A stretch of 64,000 bases of DNA, taken from positions 558,001-622,000 of the forward strand of contig NZ_SLWB01000001.1 of the NCBI RefSeq assembly GCF_004340205.1, in the 5' to 3' direction. Under the pieces are notes generated by a model. The model ran no database searches. It was not told the origin of the DNA and worked only from the letters and a program-made list of their open reading frames with translations. Positions 43,855 to 52,396 of the stretch are shown piece after piece. The first letter of the stretch is position 1, and every line of letters begins with the position of its first letter. The DNA comes from Acetobacteroides hydrogenigenes (GTDB lineage: Bacteria; Bacteroidota; Bacteroidia; Bacteroidales; ZOR0009). Both the position numbers and the translations under genes were made by a program.

Positions 43855-45846
43855 ATGAGAAGGTTCTTTTACTTAATCTTTCTCTCAACCATTACGATCC
43901 TAACCGCTCAAGGACAGAATAGCAGCCACGATCCCATAAAGCAAATGGTAGAATATCTGCTAAACGTAAACGCAGAATTACCTACGGATGTCGAAGAATT
44001 ATCCAACCACTTCGAGGCTCTTAGAGCAAACCCTGTTTGTATCAACATTCCAACAGATGAAAATCTAGAGAAGCTCTTATTACTATCCGACTTTCAAATA
44101 GAAAGTTTGGCGGAATACATTGCAGCAAATGGTGATGTTAAATCGCTGAACGAGCTGCAATATGTTCCTGGATTCGATGCTGAACTAACAACCCTAATAG
44201 CCCCATTCATCACTACAACTATACCCACCAAAAAGCACATATCGCTAGCCGATTTAAAGAAGATTCGCTCTAATTTCATGGCTAGAAGTACACTCATAAC
44301 CCAAAACTCAAAAGGATTTAATGATACTTCCAGCAATCGCTTCTTGGGCAGTAAACCTCAATACGCATTTGCAAGCAATATCTCATTAGGTAAAAGCATC
44401 TTCATCAACATTCACTCCGAAAAGGATGCAGGGGAGCGTGCAACAATAAGCAAAGGTGGCTTCGACAGCTTTGGAGGAAGCGTAATGGCAGTTGAGCCAA
44501 CAAAGCATATCGGCAAGCTAATTGTTGGCGACTACCGCATCAACTTAGGGCAAGGACTTCTATCCTGGTCAGGCTTTTCAACCAGCAAAAGCAGCGATCC
44601 TACCCTACTAAGAAAAAAACCGAATCTTAGCGCCTTCAAATCATTTGACGAAATAAACTTCTACCGAGGTATTGCAACGGAGATCAACTATAAGCCAATC
44701 TCGTTAGCAGTTGCAGCATCTAACAGATGGATAGATGGGCATCCATCTACGTCCGACTCCTTAGGAATCGTAATCCTGCCTAGCGGGCTACACCGCACAT
44801 CGAGCGAAATACAAGACCGATCCTCGATACAGCAACGCATGTTTGCCTCCAAAATATCATACACATACAAGCAGAGCAACATCTGCATGAACTTCTTTTC
44901 AAAAGAGACTAGCACTAAATCACTAAAGGAATGCGAGCAAGGATCAAGCATCGACTTCTATGGAAAATGGAAGAAGCACACCGCATTCGGAGAGGTTGCA
45001 ATCGATCAGGACAAAAACATTTCAATGTTTGCAGGTGCAACTATCAAGCTTAGCTATCAAGCCTTTCTAACCGCATCATACCGGAAATACCCCAAAGCGT
45101 TTTCCATAAAATCGAACAACGCCTTTGGGGAAAACTCTAACGCAAGTAACGAAGAGGGACTTTACCTAGGGATTAAGATATCCCCCAAATATAAGTACTC
45201 AGTTCTAGGATATGTAGACATGTTTCAGGCAAGTGCACCAAAATATCGAACAAGCAAGCCATCTGATGGCACAGAAGCAGGCATAAGTGCCTCCGGTGCA
45301 ATTACGCCTCTTATAGAAAGCAGGATCAGGCTAAGGTACAAAACAAAGGAGATGGATGTTAGGCAGCCTAATGGTAGCTATACGCTAACAGAACGTGTGA
45401 ACAGCTACAAAGGAGATGCAAAACTACGGTACATACCCGACAAGAAACTAGAGATTGGACTAAGTGGAGCCATCAGCAGCTACTCCACTGAATCTCAAAG
45501 ATCAAAACTAGGATACCTAGCCTATGCCGATTTTCAATTCGAATTCAGTAAAGTCCCCTTCCGCTTATACACCCGTTTTGCAGCCTTCGATGCTCCTAGT
45601 TGGGATGTTGCCCTTTACTGCTACGAAAACGATCTCCCAGGCATGTATGCATCCTCTGCTTTTTATCAGGCAGGAAATAGAGCGTACCTAATGGTAAGAG
45701 CCAAACTCAGAAACAAGCTTAACCTTTGGTTAAAGCTGGCTGAAACGTTCTACTCATCGTCAACAACAAGTATTGGAGAAGGGATTGACAAAATTAGCGG
45801 CAACAGAAAAACAGAAATCAAGCTGCAGGCCACTCTAGACTTATAA
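43855..45846 (+). CDS. Helix-hairpin-helix protein with outer-membrane barrel
   Basis: 663 residues. Signal peptide ends near AQGQ (residue 21). Residues 30-125 carry a ComEA-like helix-hairpin-helix region (LLLLSDFQIESLAEYIAAN, LNELQYVPGFD), followed by about 500 residues of beta strands that resemble an outer-membrane barrel (SKISYTYKQSNICMNFF-like strands). Such HhH-plus-barrel proteins are found in many Bacteroidota and have no settled function; DNA uptake has been proposed by analogy with ComEA but is unproven. It is 12 bp after the PorV/PorQ-like gene. Confidence 0.75.
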   Translation: MRRFFYLIFLSTITILTAQGQNSSHDPIKQMVEYLLNVNAELPTDVEELSNHFEALRANPVCINIPTDENLEKLLLLSDFQIESLAEYIAANGDVKSLNELQYVPGFDAELTTLIAPFITTTIPTKKHISLADLKKIRSNFMARSTLITQNSKGFNDTSSNRFLGSKPQYAFASNISLGKSIFINIHSEKDAGERATISKGGFDSFGGSVMAVEPTKHIGKLIVGDYRINLGQGLLSWSGFSTSKSSDPTLLRKKPNLSAFKSFDEINFYRGIATEINYKPISLAVAASNRWIDGHPSTSDSLGIVILPSGLHRTSSEIQDRSSIQQRMFASKISYTYKQSNICMNFFSKETSTKSLKECEQGSSIDFYGKWKKHTAFGEVAIDQDKNISMFAGATIKLSYQAFLTASYRKYPKAFSIKSNNAFGENSNASNEEGLYLGIKISPKYKYSVLGYVDMFQASAPKYRTSKPSDGTEAGISASGAITPLIESRIRLRYKTKEMDVRQPNGSYTLTERVNSYKGDAKLRYIPDKKLEIGLSGAISSYSTESQRSKLGYLAYADFQFEFSKVPFRLYTRFAAFDAPSWDVALYCYENDLPGMYASSAFYQAGNRAYLMVRAKLRNKLNLWLKLAETFYSSSTTSIGEGIDKISGNRKTEIKLQATLDL

Positions 45847-45850
45847 CAAT

Positions 45851-47581
45851 CTAAAATGGCTCATTCTGCATCTTTATATCTTTAAGCCTAAGCTGAATGG
45901 TAGAAACTCCTCTAAAATGGTTTTCAACAACGGCATAGCAAACCTTAAAGGCCATACCATTTTTGATATTGTTGTAATGATCCGCCAATCCAAATCCAAT
46001 TGCACCTATAGGCTTATACGGGTTATTCTCTTGTATCAGATCGAGTTTAAGATGCTCTGCTCCATTGCCTACTTTCCTTCCATCACCATTATCGTACACT
46101 TCCTCCGTAAGGAATACTGGCGACATATTACCAGGGCCAAAAGGTTGAAACTGTTTAAGTATCCTATAAAATTTAGGAGATATCTCATCCAAGTTCAACC
46201 TCGAATCTATTTCAATTTGGGGAACAAGCATTTCTGGTTTTATCATCGAGCAAACCACCTCCTCAAAGCGCTTCGAAAATTTTTCCACATTTTCAACCTT
46301 GAGCGTTAAGCCTGCCGCATACATATGCCCTCCAAAATTCTCAAGCAGGTCAGAACATGTCTCTACAGCTTGGTAAAGGTCAAAACCAGGCACACTTCGA
46401 GCAGATCCAGTTGCAAAACCATTACTCGAAAGCGTAAGCACCACGGTTGGCCTGTAATAGGTTTCAATAAGACGCGATGCAACAATCCCAACAACGCCCT
46501 TGTGCCATGTAGGGTTAAAGAGCACCGTGCTTTTTCGATTTGCAAACTCCGGATTGGTTTCTATGAACTTAAAGGCATCAAGCGTAATAGTCCTATCCAC
46601 ATTCTTGCGGTCGTTATTGCACTCGTTGATGATATTAGCCATCTCTTTTGCAACTTCCTCGTTGGATGCAGTAAGCAGGTCTACAGCCGTTTTACCCGAC
46701 TCCATTCGTCCTGCTGCATTAATTCGGGGACCTATCTTAAATACAATATCGTCAATAGCAATGCTATGATGGTCGAGCCCCGAAAGCTTAATGATTGATT
46801 TGAGCCCATAACGAGGGTTCTCGTTCAACCTTTTTAATCCGAAATAGGCAAGCACCCTATTTTCTCCAATAACAGGAACAATATCAGAGGCTATGCTCAC
46901 AGCAACAAGATCGAGCAATCCTTCTAACTCCGAAAACGGGATATCATACCTCTGGCAGTAAGCCTGAAGCAACTTAAAGCCAACGCCGCAACCAGATAAA
47001 TCATTAAATGGGTACGTGCAATCCGTACGTTTTGGATCAAGAACAGCAACTGCATCAGGAATTATATCGCTCGGAAAATGGTGATCGCATATAACAAAAT
47101 CGATACCCAAAGTTTTAGCATGAGCAACCTTTTCCACAGCTTTTATACCACAGTCAAGTGTAATAAAAAGGGTGTATCCATTTTGAGCAGCGTACTCTAT
47201 ACTTTTAAAAGAGACTCCATACCCTTCACTATACCTATCGGGGATATAGTACGATACATTAGAATACCTTTCGCGAAGAAACGAGTACATGAGAGCAACG
47301 GCAGTTGTTCCATCCACATCGTAATCGCCATAAACGAGTATCTTTTCATTGTTTGCCATTGCAGCATGAAGTCTCTCCACTGCTTTATCCATGTCGGTAA
47401 GCAAGAACGGGTCATGCAAATCGCTTAAAGATGGACGGAAGAAGGCTTTTGCATCATCAAAACTGGTTACCCCGCGTTGAACAAGCAGATTGGCCAAAAC
47501 AGAATCAATACCCAAAGAGGCTGCCAATTCAGCAACAACTTCAGGATTGCCTTGTTCTTTTAAAACCCACGATTTTACCAT
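45851..47581 (-). CDS. recJ: Single-stranded-DNA-specific exonuclease
   Basis: 576 residues. It degrades single-stranded DNA 5' to 3' in recombination and mismatch repair. DHH-family motifs: VYGDYDVDGTTA near residue 84, DCG(I/V) in TLDCGIKAVE, and the DHH triad in VICDHHFPSD near 160. The DHHA1 domain follows (GIVASRLIETYYRP, GSARSVPGFD) and then the OB fold near the C-terminus (FQPFGPGNMSPVF). It starts immediately after the lipB stop, so the lipA-lipB-recJ order is one operon. It converges with the HhH gene, 4 bp apart. Confidence 0.94.
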   Translation of the reverse strand: MVKSWVLKEQGNPEVVAELAASLGIDSVLANLLVQRGVTSFDDAKAFFRPSLSDLHDPFLLTDMDKAVERLHAAMANNEKILVYGDYDVDGTTAVALMYSFLRERYSNVSYYIPDRYSEGYGVSFKSIEYAAQNGYTLFITLDCGIKAVEKVAHAKTLGIDFVICDHHFPSDIIPDAVAVLDPKRTDCTYPFNDLSGCGVGFKLLQAYCQRYDIPFSELEGLLDLVAVSIASDIVPVIGENRVLAYFGLKRLNENPRYGLKSIIKLSGLDHHSIAIDDIVFKIGPRINAAGRMESGKTAVDLLTASNEEVAKEMANIINECNNDRKNVDRTITLDAFKFIETNPEFANRKSTVLFNPTWHKGVVGIVASRLIETYYRPTVVLTLSSNGFATGSARSVPGFDLYQAVETCSDLLENFGGHMYAAGLTLKVENVEKFSKRFEEVVCSMIKPEMLVPQIEIDSRLNLDEISPKFYRILKQFQPFGPGNMSPVFLTEEVYDNGDGRKVGNGAEHLKLDLIQENNPYKPIGAIGFGLADHYNNIKNGMAFKVCYAVVENHFRGVSTIQLRLKDIKMQNEPF

Positions 47582-48283
47582 CTACCTCACCTCCGCACTA
47601 TTATACAAATCTGCACCAAAAACCTCTTCGAATTTTTTAGCGATGACCTTTTTCACCTCATCAAAATCCACAATCTTCCCCAACTCTCTTCCTATAGAAG
47701 TTACTCCTTTATCAACAAAACCACAAGGGTTTATGTAGCTAAAATAGTCGAGATTAGTATTAACATTGAGCGCAAAACCATGCATTGTTATAAAACGACT
47801 TGCCTTTACTCCAATAGCACAAATCTTGCGAGCTTTACCAGGAATTTTAGTGTCGAGCCAAACCCCCGTAGCCCCATCAAGCCGCTCACCCATAATCCCA
47901 TATTCGGCAACAGTTCGAATGACCATTTCCTCTATTTTGTGGATATAACCCTTTAACGAAACACCAAACTTTTCGAGGTCGATAATTGGGTAGCCAACAA
48001 TCTGGCCAGGTCCATGGTAGGTTATATCCCCACCTCTATCAATCTTATGATAGGTAGCCCCAATTCTTTTAAGAAAGTCGTTTGATATGAGCAAGTTAGC
48101 AGCAGCGCCACTTTTACCAAGCGTATAAACATGAGGATGCTCACAAAGCACAAAGTACCCATTAGCATCTTCCGTAGAATTAATCTTCCGACTAAGTAGA
48201 AGGCTAAACAGTTCGCTCTGCTTATCCCAAGCCTCCTTATAATCGACAAGCCCGAAATCCATAAATGCCACTTCACGTCTCAT
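47582..48283 (-). CDS. lipB: Octanoyltransferase
   Basis: 233 residues. It moves the octanoyl group from ACP to lipoyl domains, the first step of lipoate synthesis. Conserved blocks: HVYTLGKSG, RGGDITYHGPGQIVGYPI and GKARKICAIGVKASR, which holds the catalytic Lys of the Lys-Cys pair, then GFALNVN. It sits 3 bp after lipA, the next enzyme of the same pathway. Confidence 0.94.
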   Translation of the reverse strand: MRREVAFMDFGLVDYKEAWDKQSELFSLLLSRKINSTEDANGYFVLCEHPHVYTLGKSGAAANLLISNDFLKRIGATYHKIDRGGDITYHGPGQIVGYPIIDLEKFGVSLKGYIHKIEEMVIRTVAEYGIMGERLDGATGVWLDTKIPGKARKICAIGVKASRFITMHGFALNVNTNLDYFSYINPCGFVDKGVTSIGRELGKIVDFDEVKKVIAKKFEEVFGADLYNSAEVR

Positions 48284-48286
48284 CGT

Positions 48287-49171
48287 TCAAGGAAGATTTA
48301 ATGGGTTTATCATGCCTTCGTAAGCACGCTCGGCCATGTAAGACGAACGAACCAAAGGCCCACTCTCTACATATTTAAACCCCTTACGAAGAGCAATCTC
48401 TTTCAGTTCGGTAAACTTATCAGGGTGAATATAGGCTTGAACAGGAAGATGCTTGTGAGTTGGCTGTAGGTACTGCCCTAAAGTAAGTAGCCTACATCCA
48501 GCAGCGAGCATATCGTCCATTGCTTCTAGTATTTCGTCCTCGGTCTCCCCAAGTCCTAACATCAACGACGACTTCGCCACTGCCCCCCTATCTGCTATAT
48601 GCTTAAGGGTTTTCAGGCTAACATCGTACTGTGCACGACTTCGAACCGAAGGCGTCAACCTCTTTATAGTTTCGAGGTTATGCCCTACTACATCTGGATT
48701 TGCGGCTAGAACAGTATCGATTAGATCTCCACGACCATCGAAATCGGGAATCAGAATTTCAACGGCTGTACTAGGATTTACGCGCTTGACCTCTGAAATA
48801 ACAGCAGCCCAATGCTCAGCACCACCATCAGGAAGATCATCCCTATCAACTGAAGTTATTACACAGTATTTTACCCCCATCAATCGCACCGACTGAGCGA
48901 CGCGCGATGGTTCCTCTCTGTCTACAGGAAGAGGACGCCCTGAATGGGTTGCGCAAAACTTGCAAGATCGAGTACATATTTCACCAAGAACCATAAACGT
49001 TGCCGTTCCTTTCCCCCAGCACTCGCCGATATTAGGACAACGCCCACTACTGCAAATGGTATGCAGGTTGTGAGCCTTTACGGTTTCACTCGTACTTGCG
49101 TAGTTTTCGCCTTCTGTAAGTTTTATTTTAAGCCATTCGGGTTTCTTTAATCGTTGTTGGCGTTTTTCCAA
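48287..49171 (-). CDS. lipA: Lipoyl synthase
   Basis: 294 residues if started at TTG 49171. A radical-SAM enzyme that inserts two sulfurs into octanoyl-lipoyl domains. The auxiliary cluster CX4CX5C is CSSGRCPNIGEC and the radical SAM CX3CX2C is CTRSCKFC. The C-terminal RSSY (VRSSYMAERAY) is present. The frame is open to ATG 49279, but the extra 36 residues look unlike the family, and TACTTTGC, a possible -7 element, lies at about 49191-49198, inside that extension. The family N-terminus (RLKKPEWLKIKL) begins just after the TTG. The start is thus uncertain, the identity is not. Confidence 0.9.
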   Translation of the reverse strand: MEKRQQRLKKPEWLKIKLTEGENYASTSETVKAHNLHTICSSGRCPNIGECWGKGTATFMVLGEICTRSCKFCATHSGRPLPVDREEPSRVAQSVRLMGVKYCVITSVDRDDLPDGGAEHWAAVISEVKRVNPSTAVEILIPDFDGRGDLIDTVLAANPDVVGHNLETIKRLTPSVRSRAQYDVSLKTLKHIADRGAVAKSSLMLGLGETEDEILEAMDDMLAAGCRLLTLGQYLQPTHKHLPVQAYIHPDKFTELKEIALRKGFKYVESGPLVRSSYMAERAYEGMINPLNLP

Positions 49172-49299
49172 GTTACTACTTTTTAAAGTAGCAAAGTAAG
49201 CAAAAAAAATGGACACATGCTCGCTTCTTAAATCTTTCTTAAAAAGAGAAAATGTTAATTCGTTATGGTGAAAAAACACCCATGCTAACTAAATACTTT

Positions 49300-49307
49300 T
49301 AATTTTG
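49300..49307 (+). promoter_or_regulatory. -7 element of the histidine kinase promoter
   Basis: TAATTTTG matches TAnnTTTG, 19 bp before the start codon at 49327; no clear -33. The leader would be only about 12 bases. Confidence 0.45.
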
Positions 49308-49326
49308 CAGTTAGTTATTCTTCTCT

Positions 49327-51261
49327 ATGGGCAAATGTTATAAGCAAACGATTACACAAGGTCGCCTTTTGTGCATTTATTTAATGCCTGTAGTTCTTTT
49401 TTCCATTCTACTTACTTTTTCTGGCAAATGCTATGGAGTAGAAACAGACAAAGATGGATTCCTGATCATTCCTCAGCACATTCAAAAAACCAAACAAGAA
49501 TCGGCCTACCTACAACATCTTTTAGATAGCGCATCTATATTCAAGGACAACTCTTTAGCTGCAAAAACATATGCAAAAATAGGCTCTATTAGGTACAACG
49601 AAGCCTGCTACCACCTTGCTATATCATACTACTTTAAATCCATAGAATACGCCCAACAGGCAAAGGACAACGAACTTACCGCCATAATCTATAACTGCAT
49701 AGGGACAGCATACAGACAACTAGACGATCTAAAGAACGCCTTCATTTACCACAAAAAAGCACTGGAGACAGCGACTCAGTCCAAAGATATTAGGATTAAG
49801 GGATATGCACTTAATGGACTTGGGAACATATACCTCACACTTAAGCAGGCGGATAAAGCCATCGAAATATTTACAGAGTCCCTTGACATAGCCAACTCAA
49901 GGAATAATCCTTTGAGCAAAGCAATCAATTACGCAAACCTTGGTGCTGCTTACGTACTAAAAAAAAATTACAGTTTAGCACTAAGTTTCTACTTCAAATC
50001 TCTTGATGTAAACCGACGCTTAAACAATAAGCGAGGTATCCGCATTTGTTACTCCGAGATATGCAATGTTTTCCTAAAAATAAACAGAAACGACAAAGCC
50101 ATTGCACTAGCAAAGGAAGCACTTGCTGAAAGCGGAAGGACAGAACCTATTGACTCTGCCAACTTTTATCTAACAATTGCAAGAATCCAACTTATCCAAA
50201 AAGAGTATAAGCTTAGCGAAAAAAATGCCACTAAAGCCTCTACTATCGGAAAGCGAATACGATCAAAAAGCACCAATAACGAGGCCTACAAGATTCTTTC
50301 AGACATTTACAAAAACACAAACAAGTATACAAGTTACCTAAATGCTTACGAACTAGCCCTAAAGTATCAAGATTCTGTTAATAGGGAGTATGCTCAAAAA
50401 GAAATCGTAGAACTACAACAAATCTCCGACATTGAAAGGAAGGATGCCCAAATTAAGCAACTTGTTACCGAGAATAAAATAAAAGATTTAGAGCAGTCAA
50501 AAAGCGAGCATACGCTTATTATTGTAGTACTCTGCTCAACATTAGCGCTAATGATAACCTTTTTATTCTCAAGAAAAATTACCAACAAAGCAATTCAGGC
50601 CTCCAACGACATAGAACTTAAGTTGCTAAGATCACAAATTAACCCCCACTTCATTTTTAACTCACTAAACTCTATACAGAAGTTTATCTGGTCCAACAAC
50701 CCAGAAAAAGCCTCTGTGTACCTATCAAACTTTTCGATGCTGATGCGAAAGACAATGGAGTCTATGAGGCAGAACCTTACCCCTCTGTCTAAAGATATTG
50801 AGCATCTCAAGCTTTACCTTGAGCTAGAGAAACAACGATTGTCAGAAAATTTTGAGTATAAAATAAGCATCCCCAATACCATAAATCCAGACAACATAGA
50901 TATTCCTCCACTCATTATTCAACCATTCGTGGAGAACGCCATTTGGCATGGAGTTGCCCCTATTTTACAAAACAGCAAGGGGTCAATACTCATCTCCTAT
51001 TCTCTAGAAGGAAGATTTCTGATTGTCCAAATAGAAGACAACGGCGTAGGCATAAACCAATCCCAAACGTACAAGTCTTCACTATCAAAAGTTCACGAAT
51101 CGGCAGGCATGACAATAACAGCAGAACGCCTAAAGATGTCGTACAAGGTAAACAACATTAAAAAGTCTGACTACATTAAAATAACGGATTTATCAGCAAT
51201 TGACCCCTCAAAACATGGTACAATTGCAACAATTACAATACCATATAAAGAAATTTACTAA
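49327..51261 (+). CDS. TPR-containing LytS-type sensor histidine kinase
   Basis: 644 residues. Signal peptide or first helix at 14-33. Residues 60-340 hold several tetratricopeptide repeats (ISYYFKSIEYAQQAKDNEL, AFIYHKKALETATQ, ALSFYFKSLDVN), placed in the periplasm. A coiled coil (about 350-390) and a membrane helix (396-415) lead to a His kinase domain of the LytS/YehU type: INPHFIFNSLNSIQ near 438-451 and the ATP site PFVENAIWHGV, then EDNGVGI. It autophosphorylates and passes phosphate to the regulator that starts 2 bp downstream. The signal sensed by the TPRs is unknown. Confidence 0.9.
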   Translation: MGKCYKQTITQGRLLCIYLMPVVLFSILLTFSGKCYGVETDKDGFLIIPQHIQKTKQESAYLQHLLDSASIFKDNSLAAKTYAKIGSIRYNEACYHLAISYYFKSIEYAQQAKDNELTAIIYNCIGTAYRQLDDLKNAFIYHKKALETATQSKDIRIKGYALNGLGNIYLTLKQADKAIEIFTESLDIANSRNNPLSKAINYANLGAAYVLKKNYSLALSFYFKSLDVNRRLNNKRGIRICYSEICNVFLKINRNDKAIALAKEALAESGRTEPIDSANFYLTIARIQLIQKEYKLSEKNATKASTIGKRIRSKSTNNEAYKILSDIYKNTNKYTSYLNAYELALKYQDSVNREYAQKEIVELQQISDIERKDAQIKQLVTENKIKDLEQSKSEHTLIIVVLCSTLALMITFLFSRKITNKAIQASNDIELKLLRSQINPHFIFNSLNSIQKFIWSNNPEKASVYLSNFSMLMRKTMESMRQNLTPLSKDIEHLKLYLELEKQRLSENFEYKISIPNTINPDNIDIPPLIIQPFVENAIWHGVAPILQNSKGSILISYSLEGRFLIVQIEDNGVGINQSQTYKSSLSKVHESAGMTITAERLKMSYKVNNIKKSDYIKITDLSAIDPSKHGTIATITIPYKEIY

Positions 51262-51263
51262 CG

Positions 51264-52022
51264 ATGATAAAGGCATTAATTCTTGATGATGAGATAAACT
51301 GCATAGACACTTTATCGATAATTCTCGACAGAAAGTTCGGTGACGAAATAAAAGTTGTGGCAAAATGCACATCAATACAGCAAGCCATTGACTGCATGGA
51401 CCTATACAATCCCCAAGTAGTTTTTCTTGACGTGGAAATGCCCAACGGAACGGGCTTCGACTTTCTTTTAAACGTAAAAAAGCACAACTTTCACGTTGTG
51501 TTCATAACGGCCCATGAGAGCTATGCTCTAAAAGCGATCAAGTTTAACGCTATAGACTACATCTTAAAGCCTATAAATCTTAACGAGCTAGAAGTTGCCG
51601 TATCCAAAATAATGCAAAAAATAAAGGAAGATGTAATTATCAACGTACCTGAAATAGGCAACCTACTAGACAACCTTAAAACCCTAAAGTCTGACTCTAG
51701 GAAAGTTGCTCTTATTGGTAACAAGCAAACTATATTCGTAGAAATAAAGGAGATCATTCGGTTTGAGTTTGACGAAACGAGCACAGCAATCTACCTCACA
51801 GGCAACAGGGTGCACCACAGTCCAAAGTCTCTAAAAGACTTCGAAGAAATGCTATACGAGTATAACTTTCTAAGGGTCAACGTATCTTCCATCATCAACC
51901 TAAGCCATGTAAAAGCCTACATTAATGGGGGCGGAGGATTCGCCATAATGAGCGACGACTCGAAAATTGAGATATCGAGAAGACGAAAAAATGAGTTCCT
52001 AACAAAAACCGCCAATATCTAA
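51264..52022 (+). CDS. LytTR-family response regulator
   Basis: 252 residues. The receiver domain (1-120) has the acidic pair DD (8-9) and the phosphoacceptor Asp56 in VVFLDVEMPNGTG, plus Lys in YILKPI. The C-terminal part (150-250) is a LytTR DNA-binding domain (NRVHHSPKSLKDFEEML, NFLRVNVSSIINLSHV). LytTR regulators bind pairs of short direct repeats about 21 bp apart. A 21-bp-period array lies 3 bp after its own stop (52025-52096). Forms a two-component pair with the kinase upstream. Confidence 0.92.
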   Translation: MIKALILDDEINCIDTLSIILDRKFGDEIKVVAKCTSIQQAIDCMDLYNPQVVFLDVEMPNGTGFDFLLNVKKHNFHVVFITAHESYALKAIKFNAIDYILKPINLNELEVAVSKIMQKIKEDVIINVPEIGNLLDNLKTLKSDSRKVALIGNKQTIFVEIKEIIRFEFDETSTAIYLTGNRVHHSPKSLKDFEEMLYEYNFLRVNVSSIINLSHVKAYINGGGGFAIMSDDSKIEISRRRKNEFLTKTANI

Positions 52023-52024
52023 AA

Positions 52025-52096
52025 CCACTTATTGCCCATTTTCGACCACTTATCGCCCATTTTCGACCACTTATTGCCAAAATTCGACCAGTTATT
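52025..52096. repeat. 21-bp-period array after the LytTR regulator gene
   Basis: CCACTTATTGCCCATTTTCG plus A (52025-52045) is repeated at 52046 and 52067, each exactly 21 bp, followed by a partial fourth unit (CCAGTTATT, 52088). The repeated part ACCACTTAT or ACCAGTTAT resembles LytTR half sites (for example ACAGTTA of AgrA). In the 374-bp gap to lysS nothing else is seen except the hairpin at 52262 and the lysS promoter. Confidence 0.7.
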
Positions 52097-52261
52097 TAAA
52101 TAGTTTAGATTAAAGGCATCTAATTTTGGCGATTTTATAATTTTGCTTTTAAGAATTCCCTCTTAAGTTATTCTTCGTTCAAGAGAATTACTTACGAAGA
52201 AAAGCAACAGAACATATCCCATAAATCTCTGTTGCTAGCAAATTAATCCAACAGCCAGCAT

Positions 52262-52290
52262 GAAAAGGGCTACCGTGAGGTCGCCCTTTC
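52262..52290 (+). terminator. Hairpin before lysS
   Basis: GAAAAGGGC and GCCCTTTC pair, with inner ACC and GGT, on an 11-base loop. Followed by ATCATTTT. Possible terminator of the two-component unit. Confidence 0.45.
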
Positions 52291-52360
52291 ATCATTTTAA
52301 CCAAGGCTCAACCACCAAACAAGAACCTCTCATTAGAAATATAAAAAGACTAATAATTAC

Positions 52361-52368
52361 TATATTTG
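52361..52368 (+). promoter_or_regulatory. -7 element of lysS
   Basis: TATATTTG is an exact TAnnTTTG, 28 bp before the start codon; the -33 is weak. Confidence 0.5.
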
Positions 52369-52396
52369 CCAATTAAACAAAATTGTCAATCCCGAG

